A DNA stretch of 64,000 nt from Picochlorum sp. 'celeri' (lineage: Eukaryota; Chlorophyta; Trebouxiophyceae): the NCBI GenBank assembly GCA_010909725.1, contig JAACMV010000001.1, positions 903,533 to 967,532 of the forward strand, given 5' to 3'. The notes under the pieces were generated by a model. That model was not told the DNA's origin, did not search any database, and saw only the letters and a program-made list of their open reading frames with translations. Below, piece by piece: positions 30,068 through 40,382 of the stretch; position 1 is the stretch's first letter, and every line of letters begins with the position of its first letter. The position numbers and the translations under genes are program-made.

Positions 30068-31851
30068 TAAAATAAATAGAAACAGAATGATGTTAGATCG
30101 GTAATGCCGCAGTCTTAAGGTGCTAACAGACAGTAGAGGACGACTGCAGATCGCTTCGTCCGTCATTGATAGATAAAAGCCCCATTATGCACATATAGTG
30201 CCAATACGATATTAAATGATGAAAAGAGTATTTCTTTGCATCGTTTTGAGTCTCTGCGTGGTACGTTGAGTAACACTTGTTCTGACGACAACCGACTCGT
30301 GCACTGCCCAGGCCAACTTGACACGAATTCTCGCCAACATGTCCGTATGCAGGGCCTGAATGGTGCTTCTAGCACAAACAAAATAGATCAGATGATCTAT
30401 GGTCAAGGAATGGAGGGCGTCTCCCACAGACTGCTGCTGCAGGAAGAGGAGGAGACGTCTGCTGAGAAGCTGGTGCCGGTGGTTGAGGAGGAGGAACAGG
30501 ATCTTTCCCCTCCTCCTCGTCCAAAACCTGACGTTCCGTGCTATTATGATGAAGACGTGCCTCGTTTAGTTTCTGTGCAGACCTGGAAGAGTAAAAAGAC
30601 GAGGCCTAGGGAGAGCATTACCCTGATGACCCAGCTTTCTGACGATCGATTGAAAATGTTGGAAAACCAGTGTTACTCGTGGAACGACCCCCTTGTCGCC
30701 ATCGTGTACATTCCTCTGTACAAAAAGAGTCCTGAGGATACCACCATCATACCAACATACCCAAATACAACCTTGGACGACGCCATTCGGGGGATTGATG
30801 CCTTCCACTACTTTATGGAGAAGACAGCTTCATGTGTTTTAACCATTGAACTTGTGGGCCAATTTCTCGATCCCCTTGATCCAGAGGAATACCCCATCAA
30901 TGCCTTGAGAAATAGGGCAATCAAGTTGGCAGAAACAGAGGTGATATTCATGCTGGATGTTGATTTTGTTGCCTGTGCAGGCCTGGGTATGGAGGCCCCA
31001 GGATATAGAGACCCAACCGTGTACAATCAATTGGTAGAATTGACATCCCAGAAAAAGGCCCTGGTCCTTCCTGCGTTTGAAATAACCAAAAGAAATCAGG
31101 ATCTCATCATGGGCCAGAATTTTGCTCGAAACATGGCAATTGCTGGAAAGAGTGTCATGAGAGAAAAGTACCTCTCAGGCCAGGTAGATGCCTTCAATGG
31201 CCAAGATGCTCCATGGGGCCATGGTCCCACCAACACATCCAAGTGGATTATGTTGGAGGCTCCGATGACGTACAGGGCATTCTATCAGCCCAAATACGAA
31301 CCATTTTTGGTGCTGAATAAAAAAGTCTTGCCTTGGTGCGATGAGAGATTCGTTGGATATGGAGGGAATAAGATTGCATTCATTAATCAGCTTCGAGGGG
31401 AGGGGTTCACCTTCCATGTCCATCCATTTGGATACGTCATCCACGTTCCACACGTGAAAACAAAGGCAGCAAACACATTTGTTCTCGCCAAAAGAAGAGG
31501 TGCTAGTTATATGGATCACCTGAGGGCATTGGTCGAGCGTGAGATTGCAGATGGCCATTTTGTTCCTCACACTGGGTTCTGCCCACATGAAAACCCGGAT
31601 GGTTCTGATGATGGACTTGGGCAAGAAACTGAGCCCCTGACCCTCCTCCAGCACGAGTAATTTATATATAATTATAGTAGGTATTATAATACGGCAATAC
31701 ACGGCGAGTCAAGACGCGTCTTTCTGAAAAGGAAGCATGGAAGATTTTGCAGACGCAGGAGGCGATGTGTACGTCCTTCATTCACCCATTAATTATGATA
31801 TTTTCATATAGAAGAACTGGTTTGCAAGCATAACAGGACTGATGGGTGTGT
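30068..31851. repeat. Right copy of the 1.8-kb duplicated block
   Basis: Gap-free match to 26468-28251. This copy continues directly into the complete RPB6 gene, so its right end is the original locus for RPB6. The left copy adjoins the AlaRS gene. Confidence 0.95.
30216..31660 (+). CDS. GT49-type glycosyltransferase, copy 2
   Basis: Same exon structure as copy 1 (30216-30260, 30353-31660; 450 residues) with identical splice signals, DVD motif and DERF/HxxH region. Protein changes are few and mostly in the last third (for example Ser to Asn before GQDAPW, Tyr to Phe in KYEPFLVL, Asp to Tyr in GASYMDHL, Ala-Pro to Gly-Leu near the end). The reading frame is intact, so both copies appear functional. 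Silent and conservative changes predominate. Confidence 0.88.
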
Positions 31852-32357
31852 GTTTTCTCTCGTGCAGGTTTGACGGAGATGATTTCGAAGACGAGGCCGT
31901 CAAAGATCCTCAATGGGGAGAGGATGAGATGGATGAAGATGATATTGATGTAGACGCTGCTGCAGCTGCCGATGGTACGTCATTTGAGGGTCGCATTGCT
32001 CCACGTGATTATGGGGCATTGTGCATGTATGCGACTGACGAGTTTGTCACGTTGTGACCTATAGGTGTGGAGGTTGACGTATTAACTGAAGAAGGGCAAG
32101 GTCAAGGGAATGCAGTGAGAATTACCACGCGATATTTGACAAAGTATGAGAAGGCTAGGGTGTTGGGTACCAGAGCACTGCAGCTTAGTATGAATGCACC
32201 TCCCATGGTGGAAGTTGAAGGGGAGACTGATCCGTTAGAAATTGCATATAAAGAGCTTAGAGAGAAGAAAATTCCATTCATAATCAGGCGATATCTTCCT
32301 GACAGTAGTTTCGAGGACTGGAAGCTGGATGAGCTGATTATTCATGAGCGTACTTGA
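31737..32357 (+). CDS. RPB6: RNA polymerase subunit RPB6 (shared by Pol I, II, III)
   Basis: Three exons: 31737-31768, 31868-31974 and 32065-32357 (introns 99 and 90 bp, GTACGT donors), giving 143 residues. An acidic N-terminus ([25 protein letters not shown]) is followed by the conserved core [45 protein letters not shown] and EDWKLDEL, which is diagnostic for RPB6/omega. RPB6 holds the clamp base of all three nuclear polymerases. The start codon and first exon are supported by the identical duplicated copy at 28137. Confidence 0.95.
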
Positions 32358-32504
32358 TTGATTATGCTTGTTGGTCCTTTTTTCCACTGTGATTGTCCTC
32401 TTGTACTTGTTCTTTCTCCTTACTCAGGGATGTAGTGTCTCTGCACATTAGTGTATCAACATACATCAGCAGCAGCATTGTATGAGAAGTCATTGTGATG
32501 CATA

Positions 32505-34055
32505 TCAGACATACCGTGTGTGGTTGTTGAGATGTGTGATTGATTCTAGTCGTGCTGACATCTCAGTAGCCCACTTTTCCAGATTTTGCTGCATTCCTTC
32601 ATGACGAGCAAGATCCATGGCCATGGAATCCACCCTGTTTCTCAGCATGCCAAAATCGTAGACAATGCGGTCCAACATTGCCGCCATTCTTCTCAACGAC
32701 AGGTTTATTTCCTCAGGCATTGCTACAGGACTGGCCATTGGCGCCTCTGCCACATCTGCATTATTGGTGAACACTTTCATGGTTTGGATGGCATCTGCAG
32801 CCTCATTCCTAACCGTTTGTATGAGATTCCGTGCCTCTCTGATCTCTCTCAACTCAGCTGTCAATGCTGTCATTTCTTCATGGAGCATCTTTTCCTCCTT
32901 GACAGCATCTTGTGGATCCTGCAACCAGTATTCCATATGACCCTCTCTGTTATGCCGGCGACGCAAACGTTCACCAACAGGTGACACAACTTGATCGGCA
33001 AGATGCTTGAGCAAGTGATCCAACAGACCAGTGTCACCAATCGCCTTTCGTGCTTCTTCTCGCAAAAGGGGACGTAAGATTGCTTTGTGGGGATTGTTCG
33101 CCCCAAGAGCTTTCAATATCTTCACCAAGGAAGCCTGAGCTGCGTCATATCGCTCCTCTGTCCATCTGCCATACTTTGATTTCTGAGGCTTATTTTGCGC
33201 CTCCATCTGCACTTCCAATTGATTGTCATCCAAATTTCTGTACGACAAGGACGTCCTTGGCGGGTTCACCACTCTTCCTCGCGTCGTTTTGATGACTGGT
33301 CTTTCTGGAGAGTACTGCTCGGGTTCCTTTCTCTTGCGTCGAGGTGCACGCTTTGGAGTCTTCGAGTCACTACCTGCAACCTTCTTCCCAGCAACTGCTG
33401 GATTCTCTTCAACCTTCTTATTCACAAGAATATGGTGCCTGTCATATTCGGAGACGGCATCTTCCTTCCCTTCGATAGGAACCACCCGTCCCTCCTCAGG
33501 CACATACTTGCGAGAACACACAAACACATGGTCCATGGACGCATCAATCCCCCTCTTCCTCTTTCCCAAGTAGGCTTTTGGGTCCAAAATATCACATCTA
33601 CCACATACCAAATCCAAAGGATATGAGGCCACCTCATCGCCAGCAAACACTTCTTTATCAAAAATAGGCAACTTGGCATCAATCTCAATCTCCTCTGGCC
33701 TGAAATACCAATAGAAAGATGCCATCTTTTTCCCGTCTTCGGCATCAAACAAATCTTTTATCTGGGCAATAAACTTTGGTAAATGAGGTTCTGCAGGCAA
33801 CAAATAGACGCAATCCCCCACCAAGACCTGGCCCACATCCCTCCTCTCAAATCCCCTGTAACACGTCATGTGCTTGCCAAACTGTTCCTCCTTGATAACC
33901 CCGTCACCAATCCATACAGCATCCACAGACATCTCATGCTCTTCTTTTTTCTCTTCCTCTGGTGCAGCTGCTTTTTCAGCCAAGACGGCAGCCGCATCCA
34001 GCAACATGTCGTGTTCAGAGGGACCACCGTCTCCCTGCTTCTGCGTGTCAGCCAT
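32505..34055 (-). CDS. BAH-domain protein with DYAD/AMEIOTIC1-type winged-helix domain
   Basis: Encodes 516 residues from the ATG at 34055. An acidic N-terminus, then a BAH domain (about 70-185: VLVGDCVYLLPAE, WYFRPEEI, FDKEVFAGDEVASYPLDLVCGRC), a basic Lys/Arg-rich linker (about 230-260, likely nuclear localisation), and about residues 296-378 a domain matching plant DYAD/SWI1/AM1 proteins (GRWTEERYDAAQASL, ILRPLLREEARKAIGDTGLLDHLLKHLAD, RLRRRHNREGHMEYWL). A long coiled coil ends the protein. In plants the DYAD/AM1 domain acts in meiotic entry and sister-chromatid cohesion. BAH domains read chromatin. The combination suggests a nuclear chromatin role; whether it is meiotic here is unknown. 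Confidence 0.85.
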   Translation of the reverse strand: MADTQKQGDGGPSEHDMLLDAAAVLAEKAAAPEEEKKEEHEMSVDAVWIGDGVIKEEQFGKHMTCYRGFERRDVGQVLVGDCVYLLPAEPHLPKFIAQIKDLFDAEDGKKMASFYWYFRPEEIEIDAKLPIFDKEVFAGDEVASYPLDLVCGRCDILDPKAYLGKRKRGIDASMDHVFVCSRKYVPEEGRVVPIEGKEDAVSEYDRHHILVNKKVEENPAVAGKKVAGSDSKTPKRAPRRKRKEPEQYSPERPVIKTTRGRVVNPPRTSLSYRNLDDNQLEVQMEAQNKPQKSKYGRWTEERYDAAQASLVKILKALGANNPHKAILRPLLREEARKAIGDTGLLDHLLKHLADQVVSPVGERLRRRHNREGHMEYWLQDPQDAVKEEKMLHEEMTALTAELREIREARNLIQTVRNEAADAIQTMKVFTNNADVAEAPMASPVAMPEEINLSLRRMAAMLDRIVYDFGMLRNRVDSMAMDLARHEGMQQNLEKWATEMSARLESITHLNNHTRYV

Positions 34056-34849
34056 ACCTGCAGCCCTTGAAAACGCATCATAGTCGGTCAATACACATTC
34101 TTCGCGTCGATAAACACCAATTCGCTGAGCCTCCTCGCCGCATAAAGGATGTACGCCCTACCCGGTGACTAACCCAAAAGACCTGCAAGGCCCATTCAAT
34201 CCCGTCCCCCCTACCCCTCAGCAAGCACCCCAAAACAACCATGTTGTATCTTTTGACGCCACCATACACAAAACAATGATACAAAAAAGCCAGTCTCTGT
34301 CACGCCTCGTGACTCGCTGCCGACCACTCTGTCCCCCACCTCAGCCATCTATATTCAACCACGCACCTACGTCTTGTCAAAGAATCAACTTTTATATTCA
34401 ATACTCGGCGAACAACGTGATACTCAACCACTCAAAACGGATCCAGATAGCGATGCCGAGCATCCAATCGAACACCGTATGACATCGGGGATTCCAAGAA
34501 ACTCCATGGTGGTGCCCTGTCATGGTTCCTGAGGCCTCCAGGAGGCTGCATGGAGCAATGCATGGACTCGGAAAGGCTTGCATGAGTAGAGGACCATGGC
34601 TCCATCACCTCTATGCGATTTTTATAGGTTTTAAGCGCGTATGGTAGGTATACTCGGGGATATGCCGTCGAATGCACACCCATATAGGAGGGAGAGTATG
34701 GTCTGCAAGAAACAAGGAGAAGAAGGTTCGATCAACGACTCTGTTCCATCGGTGCCAATGTCTTATACGCCTTGGCCGCTGCCTCCTGCGTATGATTGCC
34801 TCCGCACATCGTCCTACGAAACACAATAATAAAATAAAAAACAACTTTA
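34056..34849. other. Intergenic region, BAH-DYAD / MDR genes (divergent)
   Basis: Holds both promoters. Short open frames on both strands lack family features. A possible 5' UTR intron donor (CTGCAG|GTATGG) overlaps the BAH-DYAD start, so an alternative upstream exon cannot be excluded. No RNA gene is recognised. Confidence 0.35.
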
Positions 34850-36040
34850 ATGAAGGCCCTTGTGTATTCCTCATCGACAGGGTTGTTAGAGTACAGGGCC
34901 GATTGGCCGAGTCCATTGAGCAGTACCACCTCCGCCAATGCTCGTCTTTCTGATGGTTCAGGCATCCGAGAGTACCCATCATCCAGTTCAAGATACCAGG
35001 CAGTGCTCAAAATGCTTCGGGTGGCCATCTGTAACACGGACATTGAGATTACAAGAGGGTATGTAGAAGGATATGAAAGCATTCTGGGGCATGAAGGCGT
35101 GGGAAGGATCGTCGAGATTGTGGATATCGTATCTGGAGAGAGATTAGAATCCCATCCGATGCTGGGCGCGCGGGTGGTCGTGGAGATCAACTGCCCATGT
35201 GATGATGCATGCAATGCTGTCGAGTGTGTTCCATCAACAGTCTCTGCATCAGGAATGTCCAAGGTATACCTTCGGAATCATGCTCCCAGTAGGACAGTGA
35301 TTGGCATTATTAATCGAGATGGTCTCATGGCCGAATATTGTAAAGTTCCTCTGGATAACTGTCATCGAGTGAGGGATGACATCACTGATGCAGAGGCAGC
35401 CTTTTGTGAACCGTTGGCTGCGGCGTATCGGATTGTCGAGCAGGCTTTGGTGAATCCCGATCAAGGACATGAAAAAGTGGCTGTTGTTGGTGATGGTAAA
35501 CTAGGGCTGCTCATAGCCCATGTACTAGGATCTGTAGGGTGCTCTGTTGTATTTTTTGGAAAACATGAAAACAAGATGATGTTGGTGAAGGGAGTCCAAG
35601 AACGGGTCGTAGTGTCAGATACAAATGATTCTGCCATAACATCATACCATGGATCGTTTGATGTGGTTGTTGAGGCCTCGGGGCATCCATCTGGTATTCT
35701 CATGTCTGCTGCACTGTGTCGACCATTAGGGAGGGTCATTTTGAAGAGCACATGCGCTATTAACACGAACATAGACATGCCAGCTTGGAGCGCCATTGCC
35801 AACGATATTGTTGTGAATGAAAAAGTACTCATAGGATCGAGATGTGGACCCATGGAGAAGGGTTTGGAATTGTTACAACAACAGAACACAAAGGACCTGG
35901 TCAACGCCATGGTTGATGCTGTGTTTCCTATCGAACAAGGGTTGGAAGCGTTTGAAGCAGCATCCAAAAGAGGGAGTCTGAAGATTCAAATGAGCCTAGA
36001 TTCCCCCACATCGGGGGACCCACATCCCAGTGGGTCATGA
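34850..36040 (+). CDS. MDR-family zinc-type alcohol dehydrogenase-like protein
   Basis: Encodes 396 residues, no introns. Medium-chain dehydrogenase fold: catalytic-zinc region AICNTDIEI and ILGHEGVGRIVEI, FCEPLAAAYRIVEQ, and the Rossmann nucleotide site VAVVGDGKLGLLIAHVLGSVG. The structural-zinc loop is unusual (INCPCDDACNAVEC, with C-x-C-x3-C-x4-C spacing rather than the standard four-Cys spacing). The N-terminus has an extra 30-residue Ser-rich insert. The substrate cannot be predicted; a sugar- or amino-alcohol dehydrogenase is possible. Confidence 0.85.
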   Translation: MKALVYSSSTGLLEYRADWPSPLSSTTSANARLSDGSGIREYPSSSSRYQAVLKMLRVAICNTDIEITRGYVEGYESILGHEGVGRIVEIVDIVSGERLESHPMLGARVVVEINCPCDDACNAVECVPSTVSASGMSKVYLRNHAPSRTVIGIINRDGLMAEYCKVPLDNCHRVRDDITDAEAAFCEPLAAAYRIVEQALVNPDQGHEKVAVVGDGKLGLLIAHVLGSVGCSVVFFGKHENKMMLVKGVQERVVVSDTNDSAITSYHGSFDVVVEASGHPSGILMSAALCRPLGRVILKSTCAINTNIDMPAWSAIANDIVVNEKVLIGSRCGPMEKGLELLQQQNTKDLVNAMVDAVFPIEQGLEAFEAASKRGSLKIQMSLDSPTSGDPHPSGS

Positions 36041-36267
36041 TGACAAGGAGGGTGAACCATAATAGAGAATGATGCGACTCGGATATTCATTAATAATTTC
36101 ATTTCATACTCTGAGGGAAGAAATACAAGGAGGAAAATAGCCACAGAGTCGGATATGCAGTAACCTCGTTCCTTCCTTCTGCGAGCACTCAGCGGTGCTT
36201 CACAGACAGACAGACAGGGTCACCATAGTACCATAATAGTAATATTGAGAAGCATTGGACGTGAACA

Positions 36268-37854
36268 ATGATGCATAGATGTATGAATTCGACGCAAATG
36301 AGCTGTTCCAAAGGCGCCGAGGTGCCAAGTGCGTGGCAAAACAGAGGACGATATGGCATCGGGCGATTGGATAGCATGTATCATAGACCTCCTACATACA
36401 ATAAAGATGTAACGAGAGGTTCAGATGGGGGTAGAGCCATAAAAAGGCGAAGGGATAACGTGTGTGTATCTGCTTCTGCTGGCCAGGGAAACAAGGGATA
36501 CAACGGGTGCGGGACGTGCCTGAAGAGCAGGGCTAAAAATTGGGAGAAAAAGTCTGATATCTATATTTTGCGATCGGATGGATTCTCCTGTACAAGGGAG
36601 ACTGTGACATGTACGTCCTCATTCTGTGGGGGGTTGCTTCTCTGTTTTGAATGGTACACCCTATATTAATGTCTTGATGAGTGAATACATGTGTGTGCAG
36701 CCGATGGTAGTTTACAGTTTGAGCATCCTAGTTCACAGCAGCATCTTCTTGTATGGAAGACGAGGCCAAAGAGCGTGATGGTGTTGAAAAAGTTGGGTGA
36801 AGAACTTTTGGATGACTTCATCTCAACAATGAAGTTTCTAGGTGAAGAGCAAGGATTACGCGTTTTGATAGAGCCATCAGACTATCAAGAGTTGAAAAAG
36901 ACGGTACCAAATTTCTCTCTAGACATGCCATACGTTGATACCTGGGCACCAGAGGATTCCGTTTGCTTGCATCAGTATGTCGATTTCATCGTTTGTCTTG
37001 GGGGCGATGGGTTGATGCTGCATGCCACACACTTGTTTGGATGTGCTATTCCTCCCATCATATCGTTCAAATTAGGATCATTGGGATTTTTGACATGCCA
37101 TGACTTTGAGCGTGCAAGAGAACATTTGGATGCCGTCATCAATGGGAGCGATGAGTTGGATACATGTCGGTTGACAAACTCTGTTGACGGGTCTCCTCTT
37201 ACCGGAGTACGAATTACTTTGAGAATGCGATTGATGTGTGAAGTCTTCAGAAATGGACGCCGAGTACCTGGTCAGAGCCATGAAGTGTTGAATGAAGTTG
37301 TCTTGTCCAGAGGATCGGCTCCATATCTGTCAAACATTGAGGTGTACGAGCGAGAAACGTTCATCACGAAAGTTCAAGCTGATGGTGTCATGTTGGCAAC
37401 ACCGACGGGATCAACAGCCTATTCTGTTGCAGCAGGAGGCTCCATGGTTCATCCCACAGTGCCAGCAATTCTCTTCACTCCAATCTGCCCGCATTCTCTC
37501 TCCTTCAGACCAGTCATTTTACCTGACTATGCACAGCTTATTCTTCGAATAGCAGGAGATGCGCGAAGTGGAGCTATTGCCACATTTGATGGTAAGTATA
37601 CATCTGATCTTCAAGCAGGAGATGCTGTACATGTCAGGATGAGCCCTCATCCCGTCCCAACAATCAATTACGAAGACCAAACAACTGATTGGTTTAATAG
37701 CATTGAACGATGCTTCAAATGGAATGATCGCCTGGAACAAAAGAAGATGACAAAGTTGCCGCAGCGACCGTCAAAGACTGCAGTCACCAATGGAGTCTCT
37801 GCACGAGTCCTGTCCACTGGTGAGCAAGCACCAACGACGAGTACGCAAGAATAA
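36268..37854 (+). CDS. NAD kinase (plastid NADK2-like)
   Basis: Phosphorylates NAD to NADP. Exons 36268-36610 and 36701-37854 (90-bp intron, T|GTACGT...GTGCAG), 498 residues. Motifs: FIVCLGGDGLMLHA (GGDG), SFKLGSLGFLT, LNEVVLSRG, ADGVMLATPTGSTAYSVAAGGSMVHP and FTPICPHSLSFRPVILP. The roughly 115-residue N-terminal extension is basic and Cys-containing, consistent with plastid targeting, but it is shorter than the N-terminal domain of land-plant NADK2. The C-terminus carries a 40-residue low-complexity tail. Convergent with the coatomer zeta gene (53 bp between stops). Confidence 0.92.
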
Positions 37855-37907
37855 GAAATGAATATGTAGACGTTTTGCTTTTAATATATTACACACAAAC
37901 ATATGCA

Positions 37908-38676
37908 CTATTTGAGCAGCGATCGCGCCAACTGCTCCTTGACATTGCCAAACGCCACTGAGAGACTCTGCAACCCTGGATTGTCCATTCCCATGGGACT
38001 GTCTCCGGTATCATCCCCAGCTCTCATCGTCACACGCGTCGCAATCACGGCTGGGTCCGTTTCTAACAACAATCCTCCCTCTGATATCTCATCCATGGCC
38101 AATAACACAAGATCCAAATTCTCTAGCACAGTCTTCTTCTCCACAGCATTCCTCAAGAGCAGCGTAATAGAATCACAAAACCCTGTCAGTACATCAGACA
38201 GGATAATCTCGTTCTCATCAACATCTCCCAGTACAAAAAACATCAAGTCCCCGACAAATCTATACACAGCAACCGCATCATCCAACATGATAATCTCAGC
38301 TTCCCCACGAGCATTTGTTCTAACAGTCTTTGTGTACAATGACATTTCAACCTCCGATTGAGCAGACACATCACCCATCCTACAAATATATATGTATGTA
38401 TCAGAAACATATCAGCAGGATGTTTCCATACCATATTTCTCAGGACAAAAAGCCAAGAAAGCCAAGCACACAACAAGGACAAACTTGGTGTTTGGATGGA
38501 AGGAATTCGACCAATCAACGGAAGCGCTCGTCAGTCATGAACATGAATGAAATGTAAACGCACAATTTCTCTCCGAAATACTGCACAGCCACCCGCTTTC
38601 CTTCATTATCCAGCAATACCAAACCATTCACAGTTGGTACGGTGGGATCCACGGCAAGAGGCTTCTTCTCCAACAT
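37908..38676 (-). CDS. Coatomer subunit zeta (COPI)
   Basis: Small longin-like subunit of the COPI coat that acts in Golgi-to-ER transport. Exons 38564-38676 and 37908-38379 (184-bp intron, donor GTGCGT, acceptor TTGTAG), 194 residues. Spliced N-terminus: LVLLDNEGKRVAVQYFGEKL then VEMSLYTKTVRTNARGEAEIIML, AVYRFVGDLMFFVLGDVDENEIIL and VLENLDLVLLAMDEISEGGLLLETDP, all typical of zeta-COP. An in-frame region upstream (to about 38846) was considered as a further exon, but no splice pair keeps the frame. Confidence 0.9.
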
Positions 38677-39002
38677 ACTGCCGCCTGTAGTAATTATATA
38701 GAAAATTAGAGTTGAATAGGTGGCTCTGTATCCAAGGTCTATTTACACATCCATCGAACTCGGGGTCATTCCGTTCGTCATGGTGGACACCCCATTCGGG
38801 ACTTTTGAGTACACAGGATTCAAACAAGGCTTTGAGGGCCATGCTGCTGCCATATAATTAATATTTTTACTGTAATATTACATCAGTGAACAGAAGTGGC
38901 ATTGTTTATACCGACAAGAGGCACTCCTGATCATTCCCCCATCGAAACACATCTATTCGCTCGCATCGCATTCCTGAGATATATTTATACAATATATTTA
39001 CA
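38677..39002. promoter_or_regulatory. Divergent promoter region, zeta-COP / proteasome beta-2
   Basis: 326 bp between divergent starts, with A+T-rich TATTTATACAATATATTTAC directly before the ATG at 39003. No gene is supported. Confidence 0.4.
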
Positions 39003-39809
39003 ATGGAATCGGATAGTAAAGCTTTTGGCACGGAACTCATGGTGAGGAATGAGTTGCTTCTCAAAAAGGCTGGACTGGCACCTGGGTTTACAAAGACTGG
39101 TACCACGATTGTGGGGTTGATTTATAAAGACGGCGTGGTTCTTGGGGCAGATACCAGGTCAACAGCTGGTACTACTGTGGCTGATAAGAATTGCGAGAAG
39201 ATTCACTACATTGCCCCTAACATCTACTGCTGTGGGGCTGGGACAGCTGCTGACACTGAGAATGTGACTGGGATGATTTCATCTCAATTAGAGTTGCATC
39301 GCTATGCGACAGGGAAACAGAGTAGAGTGAATAGTGCGATGACATTGTTGAAGAGCCATCTGTTCAAGTATCAGGGGTACATCAGTGCTGCTCTGGTGTT
39401 GGGAGGTGTGGACTGCAAAGGGCCACAATTGTTCACCATTTATCCTCATGGGTCCACGGATTCTCTGCCATACTGTACCATGGGATCTGGCAGTTTGAAT
39501 GCAATGGCGGTGTTTGAAGCTGGATACAAGGATGGGTTGACACGTGAGGAGGGTATTGATTTGGTGACGAGAGCCATTCGATCTGGTGTGTATAATGATT
39601 TGGGATCTGGGTCCAATGTGGATGTGTGCGTGATCACCAAGGATGGTGTGGAGTATCTTAGAAACCATGAATTCCTTCAAGGAAAGACGTATAGCAGGCA
39701 GCACGAGAAGGTGATTCCACCAGGAACCACAACCGTGTTGAGACAGCGCGAGTACCCGTCTCTGTCTCAGTTGCCAATCGATGTGCAGGCCATGGATGTG
39801 AGTTCGTAA
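39003..39809 (+). CDS. 20S proteasome subunit beta-2 (PSMB7/PBB type)
   Basis: Encodes 268 residues with no intron. A 33-residue propeptide ends at KTG, and T34 ([21 protein letters not shown]) becomes the N-terminal catalytic Thr of the trypsin-like site after self-processing. The remaining sequence ([44 protein letters not shown]) and the C-terminal extension that wraps the neighbouring beta-3 subunit are typical of beta-2. TGTAA follows the stop at about 39849. Confidence 0.95.
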   Translation: MESDSKAFGTELMVRNELLLKKAGLAPGFTKTGTTIVGLIYKDGVVLGADTRSTAGTTVADKNCEKIHYIAPNIYCCGAGTAADTENVTGMISSQLELHRYATGKQSRVNSAMTLLKSHLFKYQGYISAALVLGGVDCKGPQLFTIYPHGSTDSLPYCTMGSGSLNAMAVFEAGYKDGLTREEGIDLVTRAIRSGVYNDLGSGSNVDVCVITKDGVEYLRNHEFLQGKTYSRQHEKVIPPGTTTVLRQREYPSLSQLPIDVQAMDVSS

Positions 39810-39926
39810 CCAAGTTTCTTGTTTCACAAAAATAGGATATCATTTGTATGTAATATCGCGGTGTGCATATATAGCACTCAAAAGAACAGGTATCAAAAAT
39901 GAATCAGTTTTCTCATGTGTGTGTAC

Positions 39927-40382
39927 CTAGGCAAAACGATCCCAATCAGCCAGCATATTATGAACCTTTTCTCTCTTCTCATGTATACTCGACATTGGAT
40001 ATGGCTCTTCGCTCCCCTCAATCATCTCCATGACAGTTTCCTCATCCGTGGAAACCAAACTGCGGAGGACATCAGTCACCTGCTGAGTCACCTGCTGCAC
40101 AATAACCACCACAGGCAACACACGTGTACCACCAAAGCCTTCCTCTTCCACCACAGCACTCCCATGCGTTGAATTCAAAGAATCGGCAGTAAACAGAGGC
40201 GTGATATTACCACTACCTCGGCTCTGTGTTGCCACCTCCTCACCAGTCTGCTGGGTCTGTTGAGCAGGGGACTGGCGCACAGATCTGCAGACCGCTAATG
40301 GCCGCTGCTGTCGCCTTCCAGCGACCACACTGCCCCCACTAGCCACAGATACTACACCAAGCCTTCCTTGCATTCGGCACAT
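39927..40382 (-). CDS. Small protein of unknown function, possibly plastid
   Basis: Encodes 151 residues. The first 45 are rich in Arg, Ser, Val and Gln with no acidic residues, like a transit peptide. The C-terminal half (VLPVVVIVQQVTQQVTDVLRSLVSTDEETVMEMIEGSEEPYPMSSIHEKREKV) is amphipathic and acidic. No family is recognised. Support is the open frame, the biased composition and the position tail to tail with the proteasome gene (117 bp between stops). Confidence 0.45.
   Translation of the reverse strand: MCRMQGRLGVVSVASGGSVVAGRRQQRPLAVCRSVRQSPAQQTQQTGEEVATQSRGSGNITPLFTADSLNSTHGSAVVEEEGFGGTRVLPVVVIVQQVTQQVTDVLRSLVSTDEETVMEMIEGSEEPYPMSSIHEKREKVHNMLADWDRFA

Noticed and set aside
38606..38842. 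Additional upstream exon for coatomer zeta (starting ATGGCAGCAGCATGG)
   Set aside because: No donor/acceptor combination preserves the frame into LEKKPLAVDP; the ATG at 38676 gives a family-typical length.
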